This document shows positions 18,398 through 26,489 of a stretch of DNA of 64,000 nt, one piece after another. Both the position numbers and the translations under genes were made by a program. Numbering within the stretch: position 1 is the stretch's first letter; each line of letters opens with the position of its first letter. The notes beneath the pieces were generated by a model. That model did not search any database. It was given only the letters and a program-made list of their open reading frames with translations, and was not told the DNA's origin. This DNA is from Paraburkholderia sp. Tr-20389 (GTDB taxonomy: Bacteria; Pseudomonadota; Gammaproteobacteria; Burkholderiales; Burkholderiaceae). The DNA is taken from the NCBI RefSeq assembly GCF_017104565.1, contig NZ_JAAGPD010000009.1, positions 1 through 64,000 of the forward strand, in the 5' to 3' direction.

Positions 18398-18892
18398 ATG
18401 CGCTGCCCCTTCTGCCGGCATGACGACACGCAGGTTGTCGACTCGCGTGTGTCCGAGGACGGCGCCGCGATCCGGCGCCGCCGGCGCTGCCCGGCCTGCG
18501 ACAAGCGTTTTACGACGTACGAGCGGGTCGAGCTGGCGTTGCCCTCGGTCGTGAAGAAGGACGGCAGCCGCACGGAATTCGATCGCCGCAAGATCGTGGC
18601 TAGCATGCAACTGGCGCTGCGCAAGCGTCCAGTTGCTGCCGACGCCATCGATGCCGCCGCGTCGCGCATCGAATATCAGCTGCTTGGCAGCGGCGAGCGC
18701 GAAGTGCGCAGCGAGCGCCTCGGCGAACTCGTGATGAACGAACTGCGCGCGCTCGACACCATTGCGTACGTGCGCTTTGCTTCCGTCTACCGGCGCTTCG
18801 AAGACGTCTCCGAATTCGAAGACGTCATTGAAGAGTTTCGCCGGATGAACGCTCCTCCGGCCGCGCCCGCGAAGCCTACCCGCAAGCGCTGA
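18398..18892 (+). CDS. nrdR: NrdR, transcriptional repressor of ribonucleotide reductase genes
   Basis: NrdR senses nucleotides and binds NrdR boxes upstream of nrd operons. The 164-residue protein has an N-terminal zinc ribbon with Cys3, Cys6, Cys31 and Cys34, followed by RFTTYERVE. An ATP-cone domain spans about residues 46-136 ([20 protein letters not shown]). The C-terminal tail is Pro/Ala-rich. It starts 6 bp after glyA without its own clear ribosome site, so coupling to glyA translation is likely. Confidence 0.97.
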   Translation: MRCPFCRHDDTQVVDSRVSEDGAAIRRRRRCPACDKRFTTYERVELALPSVVKKDGSRTEFDRRKIVASMQLALRKRPVAADAIDAAASRIEYQLLGSGEREVRSERLGELVMNELRALDTIAYVRFASVYRRFEDVSEFEDVIEEFRRMNAPPAAPAKPTRKR

Positions 18893-19064
18893 TTGTTCGC
18901 GCATCCGCATTTTCTCTCCCTGAAGTTCTGCCGCGAATTCACTTGATGCACGGGCATTTTCGTGCAGGAATTCGCGCGCCCGCCACCTGGCCATCCGGCT
19001 AATTGTTGGCGTTCCTGCACGCCGTTAGAGTCATCGCGTTCTTGGCGAAAATCGAGGAATGCTG

Positions 19065-19625
19065 ATGAAACGGGATGCTCATACGCGGCGCGCACGCCGT
19101 GGCTTCACGCTGTTCGAAACGCTCGTGGTGATCGCACTGCTGGCGATCATCGCGACGTTGACGGTGCCGTCGTTCGTCGCGTGGCACGTGCGCGATCAGG
19201 TCGACGCTCGCGCACGCGCGCTGCTGGCCACGCTCAGTTACGCACGCGGCGAGGCGTTGCGCCGGGGCGCACGCGTGACCGTGTGCCGCGTCGACGCCGC
19301 GCGTCATTGCCTCACTACGGCGCAGCCGTGCAAGACGGGTGTCGTCGACTGGTCGTGCGGGTGGGCCGTGATGATCGAGCGCGCGAGCGGCTTCTATCCG
19401 TTGCGCGTGCAGCCCGATCTCGCGTCGGTCAGCATCGCGGGCGCGCTCACCAATCTGACGTTCACGCCGCCCGCAGGCCAGGTCAACGGCAGCTTCCGCA
19501 GCTTCGATATCGGTCCGCGCGCCGATTCGAAGGCGACGCAAGGCAAGGACTGGCGGCGCTGCATTCGCATCGCGGCGGGCGGACGTGCGCGCATCGCTGA
19601 CGGCGCATGCGGAGCAACGGCATGA
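19065..19625 (+). CDS. FimT/GspH-type minor pseudopilin
   Basis: This 186-residue type IV pilin-like protein has a basic leader and the prepilin peptidase site RRG|FTLFETLVVIALLAI, with Glu at mature position 5 and a long hydrophobic helix. The GspH/FimT-type C-terminal half contains RVDAARHC and NGSFRSFDIG. FimT-like proteins are minor pilins, some of which bind DNA. ATG at 19065 is preferred to 19059 because GAGGA lies 6 nt upstream. It is the first gene of a five-gene pilin cluster, and its stop overlaps the next start by four bases. Confidence 0.88.
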   Translation: MKRDAHTRRARRGFTLFETLVVIALLAIIATLTVPSFVAWHVRDQVDARARALLATLSYARGEALRRGARVTVCRVDAARHCLTTAQPCKTGVVDWSCGWAVMIERASGFYPLRVQPDLASVSIAGALTNLTFTPPAGQVNGSFRSFDIGPRADSKATQGKDWRRCIRIAAGGRARIADGACGATA

Positions 19626-20056
19626 CGCGCGCGCTTCTCTCATTGCAGCGCGGCCAGACATTGATCGAAGTGCTGGTTGCCGTGGCCGTGACGGCTGTGA
19701 CTGTGCTTGGCCTGATCGCCGTCCAGCTGGCGATCGCACGCGATGCGCGAGCCATGTCTTATCGTGCGCAGGCGGCACTTGTTGCGGATGCCATCGCAGA
19801 GGCGGCGCGCGCGCCGAGCCCCAACGAAGCCTCGACCAGTCAATGGAAGACCCGTGCAGCGAGCCTGCTGCCGAAAGGCGACGTCGGCATAAACGCCGGG
19901 ATTGACCTTGCGTTCTCCCGAGTGACATGGGCGTGGCAGGCAAGCACGCCGCGCGGCATCGCGAATCCCGGTGACACAATCGATGCGCCTGCGTCGTGCG
20001 GCGACGTCGATGTGCCGCGAGGCATGCAGTGCGTTGCCATCGCGTTCTCACGATGA
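19622..20056 (+). CDS. pilV: PilV-type minor pilin
   Basis: The 144-residue protein has a type III signal sequence cleaved as QRG|QTLIEVLVAVAVTAVTV, with Glu5 present, then an amphipathic helix and a short cysteine-containing C-terminal domain (SCGDVDVPRGMQCVAIAF). In type IV pili PilV joins PilW and PilX in the priming complex for fibre assembly. GGAG lies 7 nt before ATG 19622, which overlaps the preceding stop as ATGA. The tail overlaps pilW in the same way. Confidence 0.85.
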   Translation: MTRALLSLQRGQTLIEVLVAVAVTAVTVLGLIAVQLAIARDARAMSYRAQAALVADAIAEAARAPSPNEASTSQWKTRAASLLPKGDVGINAGIDLAFSRVTWAWQASTPRGIANPGDTIDAPASCGDVDVPRGMQCVAIAFSR

Positions 20057-20895
20057 AAGCACGTGTCTCTTTCACGCGTGCATGCGGTTGGCAAAGGCGC
20101 TTCGGACACGCATGCGGTCACACGCTTCTTGAGATGACGATCGCGCTCGCGCTCGGACTGATCGTGACGGCGGGCGTGGTGTCGCTGTACCGCTCGCAGC
20201 GAATCGCCTTTGCACGGGCGGCCGACGCAGCGCAGATCCACGAAGCGGCGATGAGCGCGCTGACGCTGATCGGCGAGCAGTTGCAGATGGCAGGTTTCGT
20301 TTCCGCCGACATGCCACGCCCGTATTCCGCGCGGCCCGCGCTATTCGGCTGCACGGGTGGAAGGCCGATCGGTACGGACGACAATCCGACCTGCGAGTCT
20401 CTCGCGACACATTCGGACGGGGTCGCAGTGCGTTATGTCGCCGACAGCGTCTCGACATGGCCGTCCACGACGGGGCTCGCGACAGACTGTCTCGGCCAGG
20501 GCGTCACGAAGACGGACGCCGATGCGCCTGGCGCGCCTGTCGTCAACCGCTTCTATGCGAAGACGAGCAGCTCCACAGGTGAGCCGGAGCTGTATTGCGA
20601 AGGCACGGGGAAGGCCAATTCTTCGCAGCCGCTCGTCGAAGGCGTTGAGCGCGTGCGCTTGCGGTATTGGCTCGCGGGTGCATCGTCGGCGGCGGACGCG
20701 GCGGCGTTGGCACCCGCGCAATGGGCCAACGTCGTTGCCGTCGATCTTTGCGTGCTGGTTCGGGGCACGCCGCAGAACGCGCGAACTGGCTACGTCGATT
20801 GCGACGGCGTGTCGGCGGTCGGTTCGGACATGCGCGTGAGACGCGCATTCTGGCGGCGCGTCGCGATACGCAACATCGAGGGAGGCGCAACATGA
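20053..20895 (+). CDS. pilW: PilW-type minor pilin
   Basis: The 280-residue protein has a leader ending ACG|HTLLEMTIALALGLIVTAG, with Glu5. After the helix comes a large globular domain with several cysteines (LFGCTGGR, DNPTCESL, TDCLGQG, LYCEGTG), consistent with PilW. Its ATG overlaps the pilV stop as ATGA and its own stop overlaps pilX in the same way. It is expected to act with PilV and PilX in initiating pilus assembly at the inner membrane. Confidence 0.85.
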   Translation: MKARVSFTRACGWQRRFGHACGHTLLEMTIALALGLIVTAGVVSLYRSQRIAFARAADAAQIHEAAMSALTLIGEQLQMAGFVSADMPRPYSARPALFGCTGGRPIGTDDNPTCESLATHSDGVAVRYVADSVSTWPSTTGLATDCLGQGVTKTDADAPGAPVVNRFYAKTSSSTGEPELYCEGTGKANSSQPLVEGVERVRLRYWLAGASSAADAAALAPAQWANVVAVDLCVLVRGTPQNARTGYVDCDGVSAVGSDMRVRRAFWRRVAIRNIEGGAT

Positions 20896-21425
20896 TCCCT
20901 TTTCAATGCAGATCGCGGCGACTGCGCGCACGCAGCCAGGGCATTGCGCTACCCGTCGTGTTGCTGATCGCCGCCATGATGCTGACGACGTCGGCCGCAT
21001 GGTTCGAGCAGACGGTGGCGGCGGCGCGCAACGCGGCAGGCATTGGCGATCATCTGATCGCATTGCATGCGGCGGACTCGGCTCTGACCGCGTGCGCCCG
21101 CAATCTCGTCAACGGATCGCTCACAGGCGTATCGCCTGTACAGGGAGCAAGCGGCGAGCCGGTTGGATGGAAGTCGCAGACGACGTTCGAATCCAGCGCG
21201 ATCACGCCGTTCGCATCGTGGCCTGTGTCGCTATCGGTCCGCGCTCCGCAATGCCTGATCGAGACATGGCGATTGTCGAATCGCGCTAACGCACAGGCCT
21301 TTCTCGTCACCGCGAGAGGCTACGGTCGCAGCGCGGATTCGCAGATGTGGCTGCAACTGCAACTGGTAATCGACGGCAGCGTGGTGGAAAAACATTGGCG
21401 CCGTATTGCCGCGCGTCCCTTCTGA
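20892..21425 (+). CDS. pilX: PilX-type minor pilin
   Basis: The 177-residue protein begins with a basic leader and a hydrophobic segment RSQG|IALPVVLLIAAMMLT that lacks Glu at position 5. This is usual for PilX, and for GspK in type II secretion, which sits at the fibre tip. Downstream is DHLIALHAADSALTACARNL, the family's post-helix motif. GGAGG lies 6 nt before ATG 20892. The gene overlaps pilW by four bases. Confidence 0.82.
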   Translation: MIPFQCRSRRLRARSQGIALPVVLLIAAMMLTTSAAWFEQTVAAARNAAGIGDHLIALHAADSALTACARNLVNGSLTGVSPVQGASGEPVGWKSQTTFESSAITPFASWPVSLSVRAPQCLIETWRLSNRANAQAFLVTARGYGRSADSQMWLQLQLVIDGSVVEKHWRRIAARPF

Positions 21426-21436
21426 GTGCACATCTT

Positions 21437-21868
21437 ATGAGCGTCGACATGAAGCCGAACACGCACGCCTTTTCCCTGCTAGAACTGGTTGTCGCACTGG
21501 CGATCGCAGCGACGTTCGCCGCTTTCGCGATGCCGTCGTATCGCGACCATATTGCGAAGGCGCACCGAACCGATGCCGCGTCCGCGCTGTTTCGCGCGGC
21601 GCAGTTCGCCGAGTCCGCCGTGCGCGCAGATGGTGCACCGTTGCCGTCCGGTTTCGATCAGGCGCCGCAAGCGGGAAGGGCAATCTACCGGCTGCGCATT
21701 CTGCCCGCCGACGAGACCAACGGTGGCTATGCGCTCGAAGCCCAGCCGCTCGAAAACGGTCCGATGGCCGGCGACGCGTGCGGCACATTCATACTCGATG
21801 CAACGGGCTTGAGGAACAATCGGGGTGCAGCAGGCGCCGCCCCTGACGACTGCTGGAGCGCGCGCTAG
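21437..21868 (+). CDS. PilE-like type IV pilin
   Basis: The 143-residue pilin-like protein has the N-terminal helix FSLLELVVALAIAATFAAFA followed by MPSYRDHIAKAHRTDAASAL, the usual pattern for PilE-type minor pilins, and ends in a short disulfide-type region (GDACGTF ... DDCWSAR). The residue before the cleavage site is Ala (NTHA|FSLLE), not the nearly invariant Gly, although Glu5 is kept. It follows pilX by 11 bp and closes the cluster. No pilY1 gene follows; the next genes are on the other strand. Confidence 0.82.
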   Translation: MSVDMKPNTHAFSLLELVVALAIAATFAAFAMPSYRDHIAKAHRTDAASALFRAAQFAESAVRADGAPLPSGFDQAPQAGRAIYRLRILPADETNGGYALEAQPLENGPMAGDACGTFILDATGLRNNRGAAGAAPDDCWSAR

Positions 21869-21898
21869 ATGGGAAAGATATCGACGACGCGCGTCCCG

Positions 21899-22384
21899 TC
21901 AGGGCGGGTTCATATCGGCGTCGTCCGACGCCGTGGAGGCCGCCGGTTTGCGCGATTCGCGCTTCACCTGCTGATAGATGCGAAACGCTTCCCAGGCCGC
22001 GAGGCCGAGGCTGCCCCACTTGAGCGTGGGCTTCGCCACGCCGAGCACGCTGTTGCGAATCGGCTTGGCGAGCACCAGCGACACGATCGAGCTGATCAGC
22101 GGATATTCCTTGAGCAACGCGCCAATCCCGCTCGCGGCGCCGCCGCGCCGGCGTCCCCATGGCATCGAACTCATCGCGCCGAAGCCCGGCAGGATGAACT
22201 TGAGCCAGCTGAAATGCGTGACCGCATTACGGAGTTCGTAGGTCGCCTGCGCGAGTTCCATGCGCTCGACGTCCGCGCGCACGATCAGCAGTTCCTTGCG
22301 CAGCGCGCGCAGATGCGGCGCGCTGAGGTCTTTGGCGGTCGGTCGGCGGCTGCGAAATTCGTTATCGGAATGGACCTGGCTCAT
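21899..22384 (-). CDS. DUF3318-type conserved protein
   Basis: The 161-residue protein resembles the DUF3318 family of Burkholderiales; its function is unknown. An N-terminal charged helix (KDLSAPHLRALRKELLIVRADVE, shown here only as a region near residues 18-40) is followed by moderately hydrophobic segments, FLPGFG-like and LISSIVSLVLAKPIRNSVLG, and a basic tail. It is third in a minus-strand unit after the DUF883 and holin-superfamily genes, which suggests a membrane-associated stress function, but that is inference from neighbours. Confidence 0.7.
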   Translation of the reverse strand: MSQVHSDNEFRSRRPTAKDLSAPHLRALRKELLIVRADVERMELAQATYELRNAVTHFSWLKFILPGFGAMSSMPWGRRRGGAASGIGALLKEYPLISSIVSLVLAKPIRNSVLGVAKPTLKWGSLGLAAWEAFRIYQQVKRESRKPAASTASDDADMNPP

Positions 22385-22429
22385 GAAGTTGATCGATGGC
22401 GTTGGACAAGGGAGAGAAGGACGCTGCGT

Positions 22430-22813
22430 TCAGCGTTTGCGGAAAATGTCGCGATCTTTCTCAAACTCGTGAAGCGTGGCTTCGAAGATCATCGGTGCGT
22501 TGTGCAAGCCGCTGCGCGCTTTCAACGCGCAGACGATCGCCAGGATCGCATAGACGAGCGTGATGCCGGCGAGTGCCTGCCAACGGTAGGTGTCCCAGAA
22601 CGCGATTGCGACCAGCGCGGTGAGCGCGATCAAGGCCATCGTCGCGAGCATCATGGCAGCGAGGCCCATGAACAGAACCATCAGCAGTCGGTCCTTCTCT
22701 TCGGCCAGTTCGATGCCGATGAGTTCGAGCCGTGTCTGCAGGATCGAAAAGAACGAACTGAGAATGCGCCGCAGTGGTCCGCGGTCCCCGCTCTGCGATT
22801 GTGTATCGATCAT
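22430..22813 (-). CDS. Phage-holin-superfamily/YqjE-like membrane protein
   Basis: The 127-residue protein has an amphipathic N-terminus (RRILSSFFSILQTRLELIGI), the sequence ELAEEKDRLL and then two long membrane helices (LMVLFMGLAAMMLATMALIA and ALAGITLVYAILAIVCAL). This is the layout of the PF07332 group that includes E. coli YqjE. Despite the family name there is no phage context here. It lies between DUF883 and DUF3318 genes, reproducing the yqjD-yqjE pairing of enterobacteria. The cellular role is not established. Confidence 0.82.
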   Translation of the reverse strand: MIDTQSQSGDRGPLRRILSSFFSILQTRLELIGIELAEEKDRLLMVLFMGLAAMMLATMALIALTALVAIAFWDTYRWQALAGITLVYAILAIVCALKARSGLHNAPMIFEATLHEFEKDRDIFRKR

Positions 22814-22932
22814 GGCGTCAGCGTGTTGCGCGCGAGGATGCGCGAAGAAGGCGCGGACAGGGCGCGCGCGCCCGTCCGCCTGTCAGCGAAGCGCGCCGGC
22901 CGCCGAATGCACGGCCGGCGGCTCCACTCGCA

Positions 22933-23235
22933 TTACTTGCGATTGATCAGCAGGCCAACCAGCACGCCCACTCCGGCTGCGATGCCGATCGACGCCCACG
23001 GGTGTTCGTGGACATAGTCGTCGGTGGCGCGAGCGGCTTTCTTGCCTTTCTCGACGACCACGACCTGCACGTCGGCTGCCTTTTCCTTCGCCTGCTTGAG
23101 ACGCGAGAGCGCCGTCTCGCGCAGTTCAGAAGCGCGTTCGCCGGTGGCGCTCGCGGCCTGCTTCAGCAGATCTTCCGCGTCTGCGAGTACGGTTTTGATA
23201 TCCGACATCAATCTCTCCTTGTTGACTTCCGACAT
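22933..23235 (-). CDS. DUF883 (YqjD/ElaB-like) membrane-anchored protein
   Basis: The 100-residue protein has an N-terminal charged helix with TVLADAEDLLKQAASATGER and many Ala/Lys/Glu residues. The C-terminal membrane anchor HPWASIGIAAGVGVLVGLLI is followed by NRK, typical of YqjD/ElaB/YgaM. E. coli members bind ribosomes at the inner membrane in stationary phase, so a similar role is possible. AGGGAG lies 6 nt before the ATG. It is the first gene of the three-gene minus-strand unit. Confidence 0.88.
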   Translation of the reverse strand: MSEVNKERLMSDIKTVLADAEDLLKQAASATGERASELRETALSRLKQAKEKAADVQVVVVEKGKKAARATDDYVHEHPWASIGIAAGVGVLVGLLINRK

Positions 23236-23618
23236 TGACTGCTCCCTTCGTGCACGCTACGCGTGAATCGTAACCAAAGAAACGGCCGCTGGCGAGCCAG
23301 CGGGCCGTGCGCATGGGTTACGCGCAAATCGCGCGCAATTTCCCGAACGCGGTCGCATGAAGCGTTCCCGAACATCGCGTGCGTTTCATATCGCCCGTTT
23401 CGAACGTTTACGCTCATGGCCGTGCAGAGCACTCCACCGTTTGATGGAGCTGATCTGTCCCGCTAAGTTTCGTACATCGGCGAGAAAATTACAAAAACTG
23501 ATAAGCGTTTTAGCGAATGTTCGTTAGAAGTGCATGCTCCCGTCCCTTATGCTCTAATTTGTACCCCTCGACCGGGCCGAGCCTGGCGAAACATTCGAAC
23601 ACTTCTAGGAGCTGCACT
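23236..23618. other. Divergent promoter region between DUF883 and peroxiredoxin genes
   Basis: This 383-bp intergenic stretch is AT-richer at 23460-23560. It should contain both divergent promoters. No gene and no convincing OxyR-type box could be assigned by eye. Confidence 0.4.
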
Positions 23619-24257
23619 ATGAGTCTACGTCTTGGCGACGTCGCACCCGATTTCGAGCAGGAGTCGAGCATTGGCCGCATCAGTTTCCACGAATGGCTGG
23701 GTGACAGCTGGGGCGTTCTGTTTTCGCACCCGGCCGACTTCACGCCCGTCTGCACGACGGAACTGGGCCTGACCGCAAAGCTCGCGAGCGAATTCGAGAA
23801 GCGCAACGTGAAGACGATCGCGCTGTCCGTCGACAGCAAGGAATCGCACGGCGAATGGATCAAGGACATCAACGAGACGCAGGCCGCGAACGTTGGCTTT
23901 CCGATTCTCGCCGACGGCGACCGCAAGGTTTCGCAGCTGTACGACATGATCCATCCGAACGCGAACGAAACGCTGACCGTGCGTTCGCTGTTCATCATCG
24001 ACCCGAAAAAGAAGGTGCGACTGATCATCACGTACCCGGCCAGCACGGGCCGTAACTTCGACGAAGTGCTGCGCGTGATCGACTCGCTGCAGCTGACGGA
24101 TAACTATCAGGTCGCCACGCCCGGCAATTGGAAACATGGCGACGATGTCGTGATCGTGCCGTCGCTCAAGGACGAAGAAGAGATCAAGCGCAAGTTCCCG
24201 AAGGGCTACAAGGCGCTGCGTCCGTATCTGCGTTTGACGCCGCAACCGAACAAGTAA
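23619..24257 (+). CDS. 1-Cys peroxiredoxin (Prx6/LsfA-like)
   Basis: This thiol peroxidase reduces hydrogen peroxide and alkyl hydroperoxides. The 212-residue protein has the peroxidatic Cys45 in HPADFTPVCTTELG, the conserved ALSVDSKESHGEW region and a long C-terminal extension (VATPGNWKHGDDVVIVPSL) that distinguishes Prx6-type 1-Cys enzymes from 2-Cys AhpC. No C-terminal resolving Cys is present. AGGAG lies 7 nt before the ATG at 23619; the longer open frame from 23517 lacks a ribosome site. It appears monocistronic with its own terminator. Confidence 0.95.
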   Translation: MSLRLGDVAPDFEQESSIGRISFHEWLGDSWGVLFSHPADFTPVCTTELGLTAKLASEFEKRNVKTIALSVDSKESHGEWIKDINETQAANVGFPILADGDRKVSQLYDMIHPNANETLTVRSLFIIDPKKKVRLIITYPASTGRNFDEVLRVIDSLQLTDNYQVATPGNWKHGDDVVIVPSLKDEEEIKRKFPKGYKALRPYLRLTPQPNK

Positions 24258-24285
24258 GCGACGGCTTCTTACGAGGCGAAAAGAA

Positions 24286-24322
24286 AAGCCCGCGTTTGTT
24301 GAGAACGCGGGCTTGTTATTTT
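24286..24322 (+). terminator. Intrinsic terminator after the peroxiredoxin gene
   Basis: An 11-bp perfect stem AAGCCCGCGTT/AACGCGGGCTT with a 7-nt loop is followed by GTTATTTT, 28 bp after the stop codon. Confidence 0.8.
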
Positions 24323-24348
24323 GGCGCTGTCCGAGGCGGGCGGAGGTG

Positions 24349-25539
24349 TCAGAAGAACGCCTGAATGCCCGTCTGTGCGCGTCCGAGAATCAGCGCGTGA
24401 ATATCGTGCGTCCCTTCGTACGTGTTGACCACTTCCAGATTCACCAGATGCCGCGCGACGCCGAATTCGTCCGAAATGCCGTTGCCGCCCAGCATGTCAC
24501 GCGCCATGCGCGCGATGTCGAGCGCCTTGCCGCATGAATTGCGCTTCATGATCGACGTGATTTCGACGGCCGCCGTGCCTTCGTCCTTCATCCGGCCAAG
24601 GCGCAGCACGCCTTGCAGGCCGAGTGTGATTTCCGTCTGCATGTCGGCGAGCTTCTTCTGGATCAGCTGGTTGGCGGCGAGCGGGCGGCCAAACTGCTTG
24701 CGGTCGAGCGTGTACTGACGCGCCGTGTGCCAGCAGGATTCCGCCGCGCCGAGCGCGCCCCACGCGATGCCATAACGCGCCGAGTTCAGACAGGTGAACG
24801 GTCCACGCAGACCTTTCACGCCCGGCATCAGATTTTCTTCAGGCACGAACACTTCATCGAGAACGATCTCACCCGTGATCGACGCACGCAGGCCGACCTT
24901 GCCGTGGATCGCGGGCGCGCTCAAACCCTTCCAGCCTTTCTCAAGAATGAAGCCGCGAATCTCGTCCTTGCCGTCCGTTTCGAGCTGCGCCCAGACGACG
25001 AACACGTCCGCGATCGGCGAATTGGTGATCCACATCTTCGCGCCGGACAGCGAATAGCCGCCGTCGACTTTCTTCGCGCGCGTGACCATGCTGCCCGGAT
25101 CGGAGCCATGGTTCGGCTCGGTCAGGCCGAAGCAGCCGATCCACTCGCCCGAAGCGAGCTTCGGCAGGTATTTGTCCTTCTGCGCGTCGGAGCCGAACTC
25201 GAAGATCGGGACCATCACCAGCGACGACTGCACCGACATCATCGAGCGATAGCCCGAATCCACGCGCTCGACTTCGCGTGCGATCAGCCCGTAGCTCACA
25301 TAGTTCAGGCCGGGGCCGCCGTATTGCTCGGGAATGGTCGGGCCGAGCAGACCGAGTTCGCCCATTTCGCGGAAGATCGCGATGTCCGTCTTCTCGTTGC
25401 GGAACGCGTCGAGCACGCGAGGCGCGAGCTTGTCCTGCGCGTAAGCCTCTGCGGCGTCGCGCACCATGCGTTCTTCTTCCGTGAGCTGCTGGTTCAGGAG
25501 CAGCGGGTCTTCCCAGTGAAATTGCGCGGCGGCTGCCAT
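24349..25539 (-). CDS. gcdH: Glutaryl-CoA dehydrogenase
   Basis: This FAD enzyme oxidises and decarboxylates glutaryl-CoA to crotonyl-CoA in lysine, tryptophan and aromatic breakdown. The 396-residue protein starts [15 protein letters not shown]. It shows the acyl-CoA dehydrogenase blocks [16 protein letters not shown] and [18 protein letters not shown], the GcdH-type [17 protein letters not shown], and the catalytic base around Glu375 in [23 protein letters not shown] at 25539 has AAGGAG upstream; the open frame extends further but without support. It is divergent from an IclR-family regulator, with a shared 19-bp palindrome between them. Confidence 0.94.
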   Translation of the reverse strand: MAAAAQFHWEDPLLLNQQLTEEERMVRDAAEAYAQDKLAPRVLDAFRNEKTDIAIFREMGELGLLGPTIPEQYGGPGLNYVSYGLIAREVERVDSGYRSMMSVQSSLVMVPIFEFGSDAQKDKYLPKLASGEWIGCFGLTEPNHGSDPGSMVTRAKKVDGGYSLSGAKMWITNSPIADVFVVWAQLETDGKDEIRGFILEKGWKGLSAPAIHGKVGLRASITGEIVLDEVFVPEENLMPGVKGLRGPFTCLNSARYGIAWGALGAAESCWHTARQYTLDRKQFGRPLAANQLIQKKLADMQTEITLGLQGVLRLGRMKDEGTAAVEITSIMKRNSCGKALDIARMARDMLGGNGISDEFGVARHLVNLEVVNTYEGTHDIHALILGRAQTGIQAFF

Positions 25540-25614
25540 GACGTATCTCCTTGTCGACGAGAAGGGGCGCTTTCGTCCAGATTCCCGTCCGAATGCTTGA
25601 CTTGAGTTCCGCTC

Positions 25615-25633
25615 TGCGAAACAATGTTTTGCA
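25615..25633. promoter_or_regulatory. Candidate IclR-family operator between gcdH and its regulator
   Basis: The sequence TGCGAAACAATGTTTTGCA is a 19-bp near-perfect palindrome (one mismatch between 9-bp arms). It is placed 76 bp before gcdH and 26 bp before the IclR gene, in the only space between two divergent genes. That is where an IclR-type repressor/activator site would be expected. Assignment to this regulator is inference. Confidence 0.6.
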
Positions 25634-25658
25634 AAACGACGATTGAGTGTAGCACCCG

Positions 25659-26483
25659 ATGTCGAAACCTGCATCCACAACATCCCCAAGTTCCGCGATG
25701 TCCGTGTCCGCACGCACGTCCGATGCCGTCGACGAGCGCAAGTTCGTCGTCGCGCTGGCTCGCGGGCTCGATTTGCTGCGCGCGTTCCGGCCTGGCGAGA
25801 CGCTGCTCGGCAATCGCGACTTCGTCGAGCGCACGGGCCTGCCGAAGGCGACGGTGAACCGGCTCGCGTACACGCTGACGGTGCTCGGCTATCTGCGCTT
25901 CGACGAGGCGCTCGGCAAGTACGCGCTCGACGCCGGCGTGCTGTCGCTCGGCTTCGCGCTGCTGTCGGGCACCGACACGCTCGAACTCGCGCGCCCGCAC
26001 ATGCGCAATTTCGCGCGCGAGGTCGGCGCGGCGGTGTCGCTCGGCTGTCGCGACGGACTCGACATGATTTATCTGGAGACGATCCGCAGCGAGACGGCGC
26101 TGACGCTCGGCCTCGCATCGGGTTCGAAGTTGTCGATGCTGACGAGTTCGATGGGGCGCGCGTATCTCGCCGTCCAGCCCGCCGACGTGCGGGCCGCATT
26201 GCTCGACGAATTGGAGCGCGCAGCGGGCGACGAAGGCGCGGCGTTGGTCGCGCAGGCGCAAAAGGAAATCGACGCCTACGCGAGCGAAGGATGCTGCTAT
26301 TCGTTCCGCGACTGGCACGACGATGTGAACGCCGTGGCCGTGCCGTTCAGCGATCCGCGCGACGGCCGCCTGCTCGTGTTGAGTTGCAGCGGGCCGGCGT
26401 CGTCGATGGGGGAGAGCGTGTTTCGGGAAATGGTCGCGCCACGATTGAAGGCGCTCGCGCGCCGGCTGGGCGACAGTCCTTGA
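25659..26483 (+). CDS. IclR family transcriptional regulator
   Basis: The 274-residue protein has an N-terminal winged helix-turn-helix ([17 protein letters not shown], then [20 protein letters not shown], near residues 29-80). The C-terminal effector-binding domain contains [20 protein letters not shown] and [20 protein letters not shown]. IclR proteins commonly regulate an adjacent, divergent catabolic gene, here gcdH, and respond to a pathway intermediate such as a glutaryl or aromatic acid; that ligand is a guess. The start codon lacks a strong ribosome site. Confidence 0.92.
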   Translation: MSKPASTTSPSSAMSVSARTSDAVDERKFVVALARGLDLLRAFRPGETLLGNRDFVERTGLPKATVNRLAYTLTVLGYLRFDEALGKYALDAGVLSLGFALLSGTDTLELARPHMRNFAREVGAAVSLGCRDGLDMIYLETIRSETALTLGLASGSKLSMLTSSMGRAYLAVQPADVRAALLDELERAAGDEGAALVAQAQKEIDAYASEGCCYSFRDWHDDVNAVAVPFSDPRDGRLLVLSCSGPASSMGESVFREMVAPRLKALARRLGDSP

Positions 26484-26489
26484 ATAATC

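Noticed and set aside
16643-18994. The long upstream extension of the SDR frame to 18994
   Set aside because: The extension is antisense to glyA and nrdR; the SDR starts at 16642 with a ribosome site and the canonical nucleotide-binding motif at its N-terminus.
22430-22813. Prophage remnant suggested by the holin-family protein
   Set aside because: No other phage gene is nearby, and the gene sits in a YqjD/YqjE-like chromosomal unit.
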